A stretch of DNA of 64,000 nucleotides from CAWAPD01 sp963783865 (GTDB lineage: Bacteria; Actinomycetota; Thermoleophilia; UBA2241): positions 248,001 to 312,000 of the forward strand of contig CAWAPD010000003.1 of NCBI GenBank assembly GCA_963783865.1, in the 5' to 3' direction. Position 1 is the first letter of the stretch. Each line of letters begins with the position of its first letter. Below are positions 1 to 19,444 of the stretch, piece by piece. The notes below the pieces were generated by a model that was given only the letters and a program-made list of their open reading frames with translations, did not search any database and was not told the origin of the DNA. Position numbers and translations under genes: made by a program.

Positions 1-260
1 GCGCCCAGAACAAACCCGTGGCGCTGTCGCGGGGCGAGGTCGACCGCATCCTGCACACGGCTTCGGTCGAGCGGCCCAAGCAGAAGGCCGAGTACTCGGT
101 CGGCGAGGTCGTGCGCGTCACCTCGGGTCCGCTGTCCGACTTCTCGGGCGAGGTCGCCGAGGTCAACAGCGACCAGAACAAGCTCAAGGTGATGGTCTCG
201 ATCTTCGGTCGCGAGACGCCGGTCGAACTCGGCTTCGACCAGGTCAAGAAGACGGGCTGA
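1..260 (+). CDS. nusG: Transcription termination/antitermination protein NusG, C-terminal part (5' end outside window)
   Basis: Only the end of the gene is present; the reading frame is open from base 3 and stops at 260. The visible part is the linker and the KOW domain (motif around GEVVRVTSGPLSDFSGEV), which in NusG contacts Rho or ribosomal protein S10, while the missing N-terminal NGN domain binds RNA polymerase. The upstream residues AQNKPVALSRGEVDRIL are the usual NusG linker, so the GTG at 18 is not a real start. rplK begins 34 bases downstream, the classical nusG-rplK-rplA order. Identification is secure from motif and position. Confidence 0.93.
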   Translation, partial: AQNKPVALSRGEVDRILHTASVERPKQKAEYSVGEVVRVTSGPLSDFSGEVAEVNSDQNKLKVMVSIFGRETPVELGFDQVKKTG

Positions 261-294
261 TCACGCCCACAACGAAGAACGAAACGAGGCAGAC

Positions 295-717
295 GTGGCC
301 AAGAAGGTCCTGACACTGATCAAGTTGCAGATCCCCGCCGGGGCGGCCAACCCGGCTCCCCCGGTCGGTCCGGCGCTCGGTCAGCACGGCGTCAACATCA
401 TGGAGTTCTGCAAGGCCTTCAACGCCCGCACGCAGGCCCAGGCCGGCACCATCATCCCGGTCGAGATCACCGTGTTCGAAGACCGCTCGTTCACGTTCAT
501 CACCAAGACGCCGCCGGCGGCCGTCCTGCTGCGCGAAGCGGCGGGCATCGAGAAGGGCTCGGGCGAGCCCAACCGCGACAAGGTCGCCACCGTCACGCGC
601 GACCAGGTGCGTCAGATCGCCGAGCTGAAGATGCCCGACCTCAACGCCAACGACGTCGAGGCCGCGATGAAGATCATCGAGGGGACCGCCCGAAGCATGG
701 GGGTCACCGTCGAGTAA
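295..717 (+). CDS. rplK: 50S ribosomal protein L11
   Basis: L11 builds the GTPase-associated centre of the 50S subunit together with 23S rRNA and L10/L12, and is needed for the stringent response. The 140-residue product has normal length. The N-terminal domain carries the proline-rich helix region (QIPAGAANPAPPVGPALGQHG), and the C-terminal RNA-binding domain ends in MKIIEGTARSMGVTVE. The GTG start follows a weak purine-rich stretch (acgaggcag). It lies between nusG and rplA and is probably cotranscribed with both. Confidence 0.97.
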   Translation: MAKKVLTLIKLQIPAGAANPAPPVGPALGQHGVNIMEFCKAFNARTQAQAGTIIPVEITVFEDRSFTFITKTPPAAVLLREAAGIEKGSGEPNRDKVATVTRDQVRQIAELKMPDLNANDVEAAMKIIEGTARSMGVTVE

Positions 718-790
718 CCCGCCGGGCGCGCAGCGCCCGCCGACGTGGCAGGCGGCCCTGGGCCGCCGTTACGACCACAGGAGGTAGACC

Positions 791-1498
791 ATGGCCGAAC
801 ACGGTCGCAAGTACACAACCGCCCGCGCCGCCGTCGATCCCTCCCGTCTGTACACGCCGCTCGAGGGCGTGCGCCTGCTCAAGGCGTTCGAGACGGCGAA
901 GTTCGACGAGACGGTCGAGGTGCACTTCCGCCTCGGCGTCGACGTGCGCCACGCCGACCAGATCGTGCGCGGCACGACGATCCTGCCGCACGGCACCGGC
1001 AAGTCGATGCGCGTGGCCGTGTTCGCCGACGGCGAGAAGGCGCGCGAGGCGCAGCAGGCCGGCGCCGACCTGATCGGCACCGACGACCTCGCCAAGCAGG
1101 TCCAGGACGGCAAGATGGACTTCGACGTGGCGATCGCCACGCCCGATCAGATGGGCGTCGTCGGCAAGCTCGGCCGCATCCTCGGCCCGCGCGGCCTCAT
1201 GCCGAACCCCAAGTCGGGCACCGTCACCTTCGACGTGGCCAAGGCCGTGCAGGAGGCCAAGGCCGGCAAGGTCGAGTACCGCACCGATCGCAGCGGCATC
1301 GTCCACCTGAGCATCGGCAAGAAGTCGTTCGAAGAGACGCAGCTGGTCGAGAACTACGGCGCCGTGCTCGACGAGATCCTCCGGGCCAAGCCGGCGGCGG
1401 CCAAGGGACGCTACATCAAGAGCATCCACATGGCCTCGACGATGGGCCCGTCGATCGAGCTCGATTCGGCTCGCACGCGGGACCTGCTCGAAGGCTGA
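791..1498 (+). CDS. rplA: 50S ribosomal protein L1
   Basis: L1 forms the mobile stalk next to the E site and in many bacteria represses its own operon by binding the mRNA. The 235-residue length is standard. The signature GRILGPRGLMPNPKSGTV is intact near the middle of the protein. The ATG follows a near-perfect Shine-Dalgarno (aggaggt, ending about 4 bases before the start), which fixes the start. The 73 bases between rplK and rplA hold no gene. A large hairpin follows the stop, so rplKA appears to be a unit separate from rplJL. Confidence 0.97.
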   Translation: MAEHGRKYTTARAAVDPSRLYTPLEGVRLLKAFETAKFDETVEVHFRLGVDVRHADQIVRGTTILPHGTGKSMRVAVFADGEKAREAQQAGADLIGTDDLAKQVQDGKMDFDVAIATPDQMGVVGKLGRILGPRGLMPNPKSGTVTFDVAKAVQEAKAGKVEYRTDRSGIVHLSIGKKSFEETQLVENYGAVLDEILRAKPAAAKGRYIKSIHMASTMGPSIELDSARTRDLLEG

Positions 1499-1510
1499 GC
1501 GTAACGTCGG

Positions 1511-1546
1511 GTGACGTGGCCGGCCGCTCGCGGCCGGCCACGTCAC
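1511..1546 (+). terminator. Perfect GC-rich hairpin after rplA
   Basis: Bases 1511-1526 pair perfectly with 1531-1546 (16 bp, four-base loop CTCG). No T-run follows. The hairpin lies 12 bases after the rplA stop and about 30 bases before the -35 box of the rplJ promoter, so it most likely ends or processes the nusG-rplKA transcript. The lack of a U-tract makes simple intrinsic termination uncertain. Confidence 0.6.
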
Positions 1547-1577
1547 CGGCCTTGCGTGAAGCGCCGGCTCCGGGCAG

Positions 1578-1606
1578 TTGCCAGCCGGGGACCGAAGCCC
1601 TATACT
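1578..1606 (+). promoter_or_regulatory. Promoter for rplJL
   Basis: TTGCCA at 1578-1583 and TATACT at 1601-1606 are separated by exactly 17 bases, close to the housekeeping sigma consensus. Transcription would start near 1613 and give a leader of about 155 bases before rplJ. Near-identical boxes with the same spacing stand before rpsL, tuf and the ferredoxin gene. Confidence 0.75.
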
Positions 1607-1612
1607 GCGCAC

Positions 1613-1716
1613 TCGCGGCGCCTGCCGGCGCCGCAGCCGATGAAGGTCGGTGCCCCGCACGGGGCGTAATGGGCCGCGAGGTCCGCCCACCCGAGGCGAG
1701 ACGAGCACACACCGTG
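1613..1716 (+). promoter_or_regulatory. Probable L10 leader (autoregulatory mRNA element of rplJL)
   Basis: The stretch between the mapped promoter and rplJ is long and structured and includes the segment ggtccgcccacccgaggcga, which resembles the kink-turn side of the L10(L12)4 binding site found before rplJ in many bacteria. Its position, size and the hairpin that follows fit the known feedback element. I cannot fold it or run a covariance search, so the call rests on position and partial resemblance. Confidence 0.55.
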
Positions 1717-1751
1717 CCCGCTCCCGTCCCCGGGGGCGGGTCTTCTCGTTT
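1717..1751 (+). terminator. Attenuator-like hairpin with T-rich tail before rplJ
   Basis: 1717-1725 pairs with 1732-1740 (9 bp including one G-U pair, six-base loop), followed by the T-rich run tcttctcgtt. This is one of the few hairpins in the window with a T-rich tail, and it sits inside the rplJ leader. It could act as a transcription attenuator read through when L10-L12 is limiting. Confidence 0.5.
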
Positions 1752-1769
1752 CGTGACTGAGAGGTGAGG

Positions 1770-2300
1770 ATGCTCCGCAAGCAGAAAGACGCGATCGTCG
1801 CCGAGACGGCGCGCAAGCTGGCCGGGAGCGACACGCTCTTCGTCAGCGACTACCGTGGACTGACGGTGACCGAGCTGACCCAGCTCCGTGGCGAGCTGCG
1901 CCAGCGCGGCGCCACCTTCCACGTGCTCAAGAACACCCTGACGCGGCGCGCCGCCGGCGAGGCCGGCCGCGAGGAGCTCGCCGAGCTGCTCAGCGGCCCG
2001 ACCGGGGTGACCTTCTGCGACGACGACCCCGTGGGGCCCGCCAAGGCCCTCGTCGAGTTCGGTCGCACGCACCCGCAACTCGAGGTGCGGGGGGGCTACC
2101 TGCAGGGCGCGATCATCGCCGCCGACGCGGTGCGCACCCTGTCGGCCCTGCCGCCGCGCGAGGTGCTGATCGGCCAGGTCGTCGGCACGATGGCCGCCCC
2201 CATCACCGGCTTGGTGACCGTGCTCCACGGCACGCTCGCCGGCCTGGTGCGCTCGCTCCAGCAGATCGCAGACCAGAAGGCGGCGGCGGGCGAGGCGTGA
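1770..2300 (+). CDS. rplJ: 50S ribosomal protein L10
   Basis: L10 is the base of the L7/L12 stalk. The N-terminal part binds 23S rRNA beside L11, and the C-terminal helix binds L12 dimers. The product from ATG 1770 begins MLRKQKDAIVAE and is 176 residues, normal for the family. I chose ATG 1770 over GTG 1764 because gaggtgagg gives a properly spaced ribosome-binding site and the family usually starts this way. It has its own promoter and leader and is followed after 73 bases by rplL. Confidence 0.95.
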   Translation: MLRKQKDAIVAETARKLAGSDTLFVSDYRGLTVTELTQLRGELRQRGATFHVLKNTLTRRAAGEAGREELAELLSGPTGVTFCDDDPVGPAKALVEFGRTHPQLEVRGGYLQGAIIAADAVRTLSALPPREVLIGQVVGTMAAPITGLVTVLHGTLAGLVRSLQQIADQKAAAGEA

Positions 2301-2373
2301 GCCTCCACGCCCGCCGCACGACCAGCGTTCAAGGCGTACTGACAGACAGCAGTCCGACGAGAGGTGAACCGAA

Positions 2374-2766
2374 GTGGCCGAGAAGACACTGAGCAAAGAC
2401 GAGCTCATCGAGCAGATCAAGAAGATGAGCGTCCTCGACCTGGCCGAGCTCGTGAAGGCCCTCGAGGAGGAATTCGGCGTGAGCGCCGCCGCCCCCGTGG
2501 CCGTGGCCGCCGCTCCGGCCGCCGGGTCTCCCGCCGAGGCAGAGGCCGAGGAGCAGACCGCGTTCGACGTCGTGCTCCAGGCGTTCGGCGAGAAGAAGAT
2601 CGAGGTCATCAAGGTCGTGCGCGCCCTGACCGGGCTCGGCCTCAAGGAGGCCAAGGCGCTGGTAGAAGAAGCGCCCAAGCCGGTCAAGGAAGGCGTCACC
2701 AAGGACGAGGCCGAGGAGGCCAAGAAGCAGCTCGAGGGGGCCGGCGCGACCGTCGAGGTCAAGTAG
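2374..2766 (+). CDS. rplL: 50S ribosomal protein L7/L12
   Basis: L7/L12 is the multicopy stalk protein that recruits translation GTPases. The 130-residue product shows the N-terminal dimerisation/L10-binding helix (residues 1 to about 35), an Ala/Pro/Glu hinge (APVAVAAAPAAGSPAEAEAE) and the C-terminal domain with the factor-binding pattern KIEVIKVVRALTGLGLKEAK. The hinge is somewhat longer than in E. coli. The GTG start is preceded by gagaggtgaa. A strong hairpin follows the stop. Confidence 0.97.
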   Translation: MAEKTLSKDELIEQIKKMSVLDLAELVKALEEEFGVSAAAPVAVAAAPAAGSPAEAEAEEQTAFDVVLQAFGEKKIEVIKVVRALTGLGLKEAKALVEEAPKPVKEGVTKDEAEEAKKQLEGAGATVEVK

Positions 2767-2810
2767 CGCCTCTCCCTCTGGTTTGCCGCTCGCGCGGCAG
2801 GGTACGTACA

Positions 2811-2838
2811 GGGCGGCGGGCCCACCGGCCCGCCGCCC
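2811..2838 (+). terminator. Perfect hairpin between rplL and rpoB
   Basis: 2811-2822 pairs with 2827-2838 (12 bp, loop CACC), followed only by TT. It probably gives partial termination, so that rplL is made in excess of rpoB, as is common in this region of bacterial genomes. Confidence 0.65.
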
Positions 2839-2867
2839 TTGCGCACTCTAGACACGTATGGTATTTT
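2839..2867 (+). promoter_or_regulatory. Possible rpoB promoter
   Basis: TTGCGC at 2839-2844 directly follows the rplL hairpin, and TATTTT lies at 2862-2867 after 17 bases in a locally AT-rich island. The -10 match is weak. Support comes from the position and from the same hairpin-then-TTGC layout seen before rpsL. Confidence 0.35.
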
Positions 2868-2956
2868 TGAGCGCTGTGCGTCACCCGCGGCCACATCGGA
2901 GTCCCCACCGGTGTGGTGAGCTCTTTCTCTGCCCCACGTACTGACAGGAGACTCGG

Positions 2957-6706
<3,750 letters not shown>

Positions 6707-6737
6707 ACCCCGTCTCACCGCAAGAGGGAGCACGTAC

Positions 6738-11018
<4,281 letters not shown>

Positions 11019-11040
11019 GCGCGCAGGGACGCGACGCGGG

Positions 11041-11075
11041 GGCGGGGGCAAGGCGATCCTCGCCTTGCCCCCGCC
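11041..11075 (+). terminator. Perfect GC-rich hairpin after rpoC
   Basis: 11041-11056 pairs perfectly with 11060-11075 (16 bp, loop TCC). There is no T-run. The right arm contains the -35 box of the next promoter, so the rpoBC end and the rpsL promoter physically overlap. Confidence 0.7.
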
Positions 11076-11093
11076 TCGCCGACTTGGTACACT
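11065..11093 (+). promoter_or_regulatory. Promoter of the rpsL-rpsG-fusA operon
   Basis: TTGCCC at 11065-11070 and TACACT at 11088-11093 are 17 bases apart. The -35 box is embedded in the right arm of the rpoC hairpin. The leader to rpsL would be about 50 bases. Confidence 0.7.
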
Positions 11094-11148
11094 ACTCGAC
11101 CGTTGCCCTGAAGGGCGGCGAGATCCGCACGACACTCAGCGAGGATGC

Positions 11149-11517
<369 letters not shown>

Positions 11518-11531
11518 GAGGGGGAGAGAGC

Positions 11532-12002
11532 ATGCCGCGCCGCGGAACCGTCACACGCAGAGAGGTCCTTCCGGACCCCGTCTACGGCAGCAAGCTGGTC
11601 ACCCAGGTGATCAACAAGGTGCTGCTCGACGGCAAGAAGGCCATCGCCGAGAAGATCGTCCACGACGCGCTCGAGACCGTGCGCTCGCGCACCGGCCGCG
11701 ACCCCGTCGAGGTGCTGCAGGAGGCCGTTCAGGCCCTCACGCCGCACCTCGAGGTGCGCAGCCGGCGCGTCGGCGGGGCCACCTACCAGGTGCCCGTCGA
11801 GGTGCCCGGCCGGCGCGCACGCACGCTCGCGATCCGCTGGCTGGTCACGTTCGCCAGGGAGCGTCGCGAGAAGGTCATGTCCGAGCGGCTCGCCGGCGAG
11901 ATCATGGACGCGCTGGCGGGGCAGGGTGGCGCCTTCAAGAAGAAGGACGACATCTTCCGCATGGCACAGGCCAACAAGGCCTTCTCGCACTACCGCTGGT
12001 AG
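11532..12002 (+). CDS. rpsG: 30S ribosomal protein S7
   Basis: S7 nucleates assembly of the 30S head and contacts E-site tRNA. It has 156 residues, the normal length, starting MPRRGTVTRREVLPDP and ending ANKAFSHYRW. The ATG follows ggaggggga. It lies in the standard str order rpsL-rpsG-fusA. The 83 bases to fusA include short GC-rich inverted sequence that might be an S7 control site, but this is only suggestive. Confidence 0.97.
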   Translation: MPRRGTVTRREVLPDPVYGSKLVTQVINKVLLDGKKAIAEKIVHDALETVRSRTGRDPVEVLQEAVQALTPHLEVRSRRVGGATYQVPVEVPGRRARTLAIRWLVTFARERREKVMSERLAGEIMDALAGQGGAFKKKDDIFRMAQANKAFSHYRW

Positions 12003-12085
12003 GCATTCCCGCCCGCCATCTGGCCGGCGGCCGTTTCACAAACGACCCGGGTTTGGGCCTCGCGCCCTGACCACATACGTTCACC

Positions 12086-14182
<2,097 letters not shown>

Positions 14183-14202
14183 GCGAGCCCAGAAGACGAG
14201 AC

Positions 14203-14231
14203 TTGCCCCGGCGTGGACGATTGGGTATACT
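14203..14231 (+). promoter_or_regulatory. tuf promoter
   Basis: TTGCCC at 14203-14208 and TATACT at 14226-14231, with 17 bases between them, are nearly identical to the rplJ and rpsL promoters. The predicted leader to tuf is about 100 bases. It contains GGGGGC and GCCCCC segments that can pair. A separate strong promoter suits the high demand for EF-Tu. Confidence 0.78.
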
Positions 14232-14336
14232 GCCTGCCTTTGGTGCAACAGGGGGCCTTGTACACGCCCCCGGGTGTATCCACATGACGAAGAACTGAAC
14301 CGCATCTTCCGGGTGTCGGGACAAAGGAGCAGATAG

Positions 14337-15545
<1,209 letters not shown>

Positions 15546-15566
15546 GGACGAGCTCGGACGATCAGG

Positions 15567-15604
15567 GGACCGGGCGCGCCGCCCGCGGGCGGCGCGCCCG
15601 GTCC
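15567..15604 (+). terminator. Long perfect hairpin after tuf
   Basis: 15567-15583 pairs with 15588-15604 (17 bp, tetraloop CGCG). No T-run follows. It separates tuf from the S10 operon. Confidence 0.75.
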
Positions 15605-15630
15605 TCGATACGAGACGAAGAAGGCGACAG

Positions 15631-15939
15631 TTGGCTCAGCAAAAGATACGTATCCGGTTGAAGTCCTACGATCACGAGTTGGTCGACCGTAGCGCCAAGT
15701 CCATCGTGGAGACGGCGCAGCGCAGCGGCGCGACCATCTCGGGTCCGGTACCGCTGCCGACCGAGAAGAACGTGTACTGCGTGATCAAGAGCCCGTTCAA
15801 GGACAAGGACTCGCGCGAGCACTTCGAGATCCGCACCCACAAGCGGCTCATCGACATCCATCAGCCGACGCCCAAGACGGTCGACCAGCTCATGCGGCTC
15901 GACCTGCCCGCGGGCGTCCACATCGAGATCAAGCTCTAG
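15631..15939 (+). CDS. rpsJ: 30S ribosomal protein S10
   Basis: S10 is a 30S head protein that also binds NusB/NusG in transcription-translation coupling. TTG 15631 gives MAQQKIRIRLKSYDHELVD and 102 residues, the standard size. The longer open frame to 15499 runs back through the tuf hairpin and the end of tuf and is not coding. The motif PLPTEKNVYCVIKSPFKDKD is intact. It is the first gene of the S10 operon. I see no convincing promoter in the 26 bases after the tuf hairpin. Confidence 0.96.
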   Translation: MAQQKIRIRLKSYDHELVDRSAKSIVETAQRSGATISGPVPLPTEKNVYCVIKSPFKDKDSREHFEIRTHKRLIDIHQPTPKTVDQLMRLDLPAGVHIEIKL

Positions 15940-15943
15940 GCGC

Positions 15944-16558
15944 ATGACCGGCATCATCGGCAAGAAGCTCGGCATGACCCAGCTCTTCGACGAGGCGGGC
16001 AACCGCGTCGCCGTGACGGTGGTCGAGGCGGGGCCCTGCACCGTCACGCAGGTGCGCACGCCCGACGCCGACGGCTACTCCGCCGTCCAGCTGGCGTTCG
16101 AGGACTGCAAGGACAAGCAGCTCACCAAGGCCGAGCTCGGCCATCTGAAGAAGGCCGGCCTCAAGCACGGCAAGCGTCACCTGGCCGAGATCCGTGACAT
16201 GGCGGGGCTGGCAGTGGGCGACACCGTCACCGTCGAGTCGTTCGAGGACGGCCAGCACGTCAGCGTCACCGGCGTGTCCAAGGGCAAGGGCTTCCAGGGC
16301 ACCATCAAGCGGCACAACTTCGGCCGCGGCCCCGAGACCCACGGCTCGCACAACGTGCGCCAGCCCGGGTCGATCGGCGCCAGCGCGTATCCGAGCCGCG
16401 TGTTCAAGGGAATCCGCATGTCGGGGCACATGGGCGCGCGCCAGGTCACGCAGGCCGGCCTCAGGATCGTGGCCCGCGACCCCGAGAACAACCTGCTCCT
16501 CATCAGGGGAGCCGTCCCCGGCGCCCGTAATTCAGTCGTGATCGTCAAAGGCAAGTGA
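15944..16558 (+). CDS. rplC: 50S ribosomal protein L3
   Basis: L3 is an early assembly protein reaching the peptidyl-transferase centre. The 204-residue product starts MTGIIGKKLGMTQLFDEAG. The RGPETHGSHNVRQPGSIGAS loop contains the usual glutamine methylation-site region. It begins four bases after rpsJ and overlaps rplD by GTGA, so translation is likely coupled. Confidence 0.97.
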   Translation: MTGIIGKKLGMTQLFDEAGNRVAVTVVEAGPCTVTQVRTPDADGYSAVQLAFEDCKDKQLTKAELGHLKKAGLKHGKRHLAEIRDMAGLAVGDTVTVESFEDGQHVSVTGVSKGKGFQGTIKRHNFGRGPETHGSHNVRQPGSIGASAYPSRVFKGIRMSGHMGARQVTQAGLRIVARDPENNLLLIRGAVPGARNSVVIVKGK

Positions 16559-17673
16559 CCGTGGCCGACGAGAAGAAGACTCCAGAGTCAGGCGAAGAGG
16601 CGCAGGCGCCTAAGCGGGCGCGCAAGCCGGCGGCCAAGCCGGCGGCGTCCACCGACGCCGCCGCCAAGCCGCGCGCCCGCGCTGCCGCCAAGCCCGCCGC
16701 CAAGCCGGCCGCCGACAAGGCCGACAAGCCGGCCACGAAAGCTTCGGCCAGGGCTGCCGCCAAGAAGCCCGCTGCCAAGGCGCCGGCCGGTAAGACGGCG
16801 GCCAAGGCGCCGGCCAAGGCCGAGAAGCCCGCCGAGGCGCCCGCGAAGCCGGCCAAGGCTGCGGCCAAGCCGACCGCCAAGGCGCCGGCCAAGGCCGAGA
16901 AGCCCGAGAAGGCGGCCAAGCCGGCCGCCAAGGCGCCGGCCAAGGCTGAGAAGCCCGCGGAGACGCCCGAGAGGCCGGCGGCCGCCAAGCCGGCGAGGCC
17001 GGCCAAGCCGGTCGCCAAGCCCGCCGCCCCCGCGGTCCGCAAGGCGCCCGACGCCCGCACTGCGATCGTCGTCGACGCCGACGGCAAGAGGGTCGAAGAG
17101 GTCAAGCTCGCTGCCGAGCGCTTCGGCCTGCGTCCCGACGTCAATCTTCTGCACCTGGCGGTGCGCGCCGAACAGGCCGCCAACCGCCGCGGTACCGCCT
17201 CGACCAGAACGCGCGGCGAGGTCAGCGGCTCGACCGCCAAGCTGTACCGCCAGAAGGGTACCGGCCGCGCTCGCGTGGGTTCCGCCAAGTCTCCCACACG
17301 CACCGGCGGTGGCACGGCCTTCGGGCCCAAGCCCCGCAGCTACGAGATCAAGATCAACCGCAAGGCGGCTCACAAGGCGCTGGCCATGGCGCTCAGCGAT
17401 CGGGCCGAAGGCGGCACGCTGTACGTGGCGCGCGGCCTCGACCTCGAGGCGCCGAGCACTGCGACCGTGAACGAGCTGCTGGTGACGCTCGACATCCCGG
17501 CGCCGGTGCTGGTCGTCACCCAGGACGAGCCCGTCGTCGCCAAGTCCGTGCGCAATCTCCGGTACGCCGACACGGTCGAGGCGCGTCGCCTCTCCGTCGA
17601 GAAGGTGCTCCGCGCCCGCTCGCTGGTCGTGACCGAGAAGGCGTTCGCCGCGCTGGTGGAGACGCGAGCATGA
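16555..17673 (+). CDS. rplD: 50S ribosomal protein L4 with a long Lys/Ala/Pro-rich N-terminal extension
   Basis: L4 lines the peptide exit tunnel and in many bacteria also represses the S10 operon. The conserved protein occupies about residues 167-372, starting ARTAIVVDADGKRVEEVKL and including GTASTRTRGEVSGSTAKLYRQ, so it has the normal length of roughly 206 residues. Before it lies a low-complexity tail of about 166 residues made of Lys, Ala, Pro and Glu, with three copies of AKAPAKAEKP. The tail resembles histone-H1-type or HupB-type C-termini. GTG 16555 overlaps the rplC stop; GTG 16561 is an alternative with a better-spaced AAAGG. No usual start lies close to the core, so the tail is probably translated. 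Confidence 0.93.
   Translation: MTVADEKKTPESGEEAQAPKRARKPAAKPAASTDAAAKPRARAAAKPAAKPAADKADKPATKASARAAAKKPAAKAPAGKTAAKAPAKAEKPAEAPAKPAKAAAKPTAKAPAKAEKPEKAAKPAAKAPAKAEKPAETPERPAAAKPARPAKPVAKPAAPAVRKAPDARTAIVVDADGKRVEEVKLAAERFGLRPDVNLLHLAVRAEQAANRRGTASTRTRGEVSGSTAKLYRQKGTGRARVGSAKSPTRTGGGTAFGPKPRSYEIKINRKAAHKALAMALSDRAEGGTLYVARGLDLEAPSTATVNELLVTLDIPAPVLVVTQDEPVVAKSVRNLRYADTVEARRLSVEKVLRARSLVVTEKAFAALVETRA
16801..16956 (+). repeat. 30-base repeats in the rplD extension
   Basis: The 30-base unit encoding AKAPAKAEKP occurs at 16801-16830, 16876-16905 and 16927-16956. The first two copies match, and the third has one silent change. The spacers (45 and 21 bases) keep the frame and hold similar Lys/Ala/Pro codons, which suggests growth of the extension by slippage or unequal recombination. 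Confidence 0.85.
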
Positions 17674-17957
17674 TCGAAGCCGAGAAGATCATCCTGAGAC
17701 CGATCATCTCCGAGAAGAGCTACGACCAGATCGACCACCACCGCTATACGTTCGAGGTCGATCCCAAGGCGCACAAGACGCAGATCGCCCAGGCGGTCGA
17801 GGAGCTCTTCAAGGTCAAGGTGCTGGGCGTGTCGACCATGCACGTGCGGTCCAAGCCGAAGCGCCGCGGCTGGACGGCGGGACGCTCCGCGGCCTGGAAG
17901 AAGGCCGTCGTGCAGCTCTCGCCCGGCGACAAGATCGAGTTCTTCGAGGGCAGGTAG
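17670..17957 (+). CDS. rplW: 50S ribosomal protein L23
   Basis: L23 sits at the exit of the peptide tunnel and is the docking site for trigger factor and SRP. It has 95 residues, with start MIEAEKIILRPIISEKSYD and the YTFEVDPKAHKTQIAQAVEELFKV core. The ATG overlaps the rplD stop (ATGA), and rplB follows after three bases. Confidence 0.96.
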   Translation: MIEAEKIILRPIISEKSYDQIDHHRYTFEVDPKAHKTQIAQAVEELFKVKVLGVSTMHVRSKPKRRGWTAGRSAAWKKAVVQLSPGDKIEFFEGR

Positions 17958-17960
17958 GCC

Positions 17961-18800
<840 letters not shown>

Positions 18801-18816
18801 GGCAGGAGGAGACCGC

Positions 18817-19095
18817 GTGAGCAGGTCGTCCAAGAAGGGCCCGTTCGTCGAGGAGCGCTTGATGAAGCGCATCACCGACATGAACGCCGCCGGCCAGAAG
18901 AAGATGATCAAGACGTGGTCGCGCAGCTCCACCATCTTCCCCGAGATGGTCGGGCACACGATCGCCGTCCACGACGGGCGCAAGCACGTGCCCGTGTTCA
19001 TCAGCGAGTCGATGGTCGGCCACAAGCTCGGCGAGTTCGCCCTCACGCGCACGTTCCGCGGTCACGTCAAGAGCGACCGGTCCTCGAGAAGGTAG
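18817..19095 (+). CDS. rpsS: 30S ribosomal protein S19
   Basis: S19 binds the 30S head with S13 and contacts A-site tRNA. It has 92 residues. MSRSSKKGPFVEERLMKRI and GHKLGEFALTRTFRGH are standard. The GTG start follows aggagg (gaggcaggaggagaccgc). rplV starts five bases after the stop. Confidence 0.96.
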   Translation: MSRSSKKGPFVEERLMKRITDMNAAGQKKMIKTWSRSSTIFPEMVGHTIAVHDGRKHVPVFISESMVGHKLGEFALTRTFRGHVKSDRSSRR

Positions 19096-19099
19096 CGGC

Positions 19100-19444
19100 A
19101 TGGCGGTCAAGGCACAGGCCAAGTACGTCCGTACGTCGCCCCGCAAGGTGCGCGAGGTCGTCGACCTCATCCGCGGCAAGTCCGTGAGCGACGCGCGCGC
19201 GACGCTCGTGTTCACCAACCGCGCCGCGGCTCGCGACGTGGCCAAGGTGCTGGACTCGGCCGTGGCCAACGCCGAGAACAACGCCAGCCTGGCGGCCGAC
19301 GACCTGTACGTGTCGGCCGCGTACGTCGACGAGGGCCCCACGCTGAAGCGCTGGAAGTTCCGCGCCATGGGCCGGGTCAACCGCATCCGCAAGCGCAGCA
19401 GCCACATCACAATCATGGTCGATGAAAGGAAGGGCCGGTCGTAG
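19100..19444 (+). CDS. rplV: 50S ribosomal protein L22
   Basis: L22 lines the exit tunnel near L4, at the macrolide-binding constriction. It has 114 residues. VRTSPRKVREVVDLIRGKSV near the N-terminus and RAMGRVNRIRKRSSHI at the beta-hairpin tip are conserved. The stop overlaps the rpsC start by one base (TAGTG). Confidence 0.96.
   Translation: MAVKAQAKYVRTSPRKVREVVDLIRGKSVSDARATLVFTNRAAARDVAKVLDSAVANAENNASLAADDLYVSAAYVDEGPTLKRWKFRAMGRVNRIRKRSSHITIMVDERKGRS

Noticed and set aside
11065..11148. Extended N-terminus of S12
   Set aside because: It covers the rpoC hairpin and the rpsL promoter; ATG 11149 gives the standard protein.
16588..17373. Gly/Leu/Arg repeat protein on the minus strand opposite rplD
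   Set aside because: It is the complement of the Lys/Ala/Pro repeats of L4; the repeats come from the coding strand.
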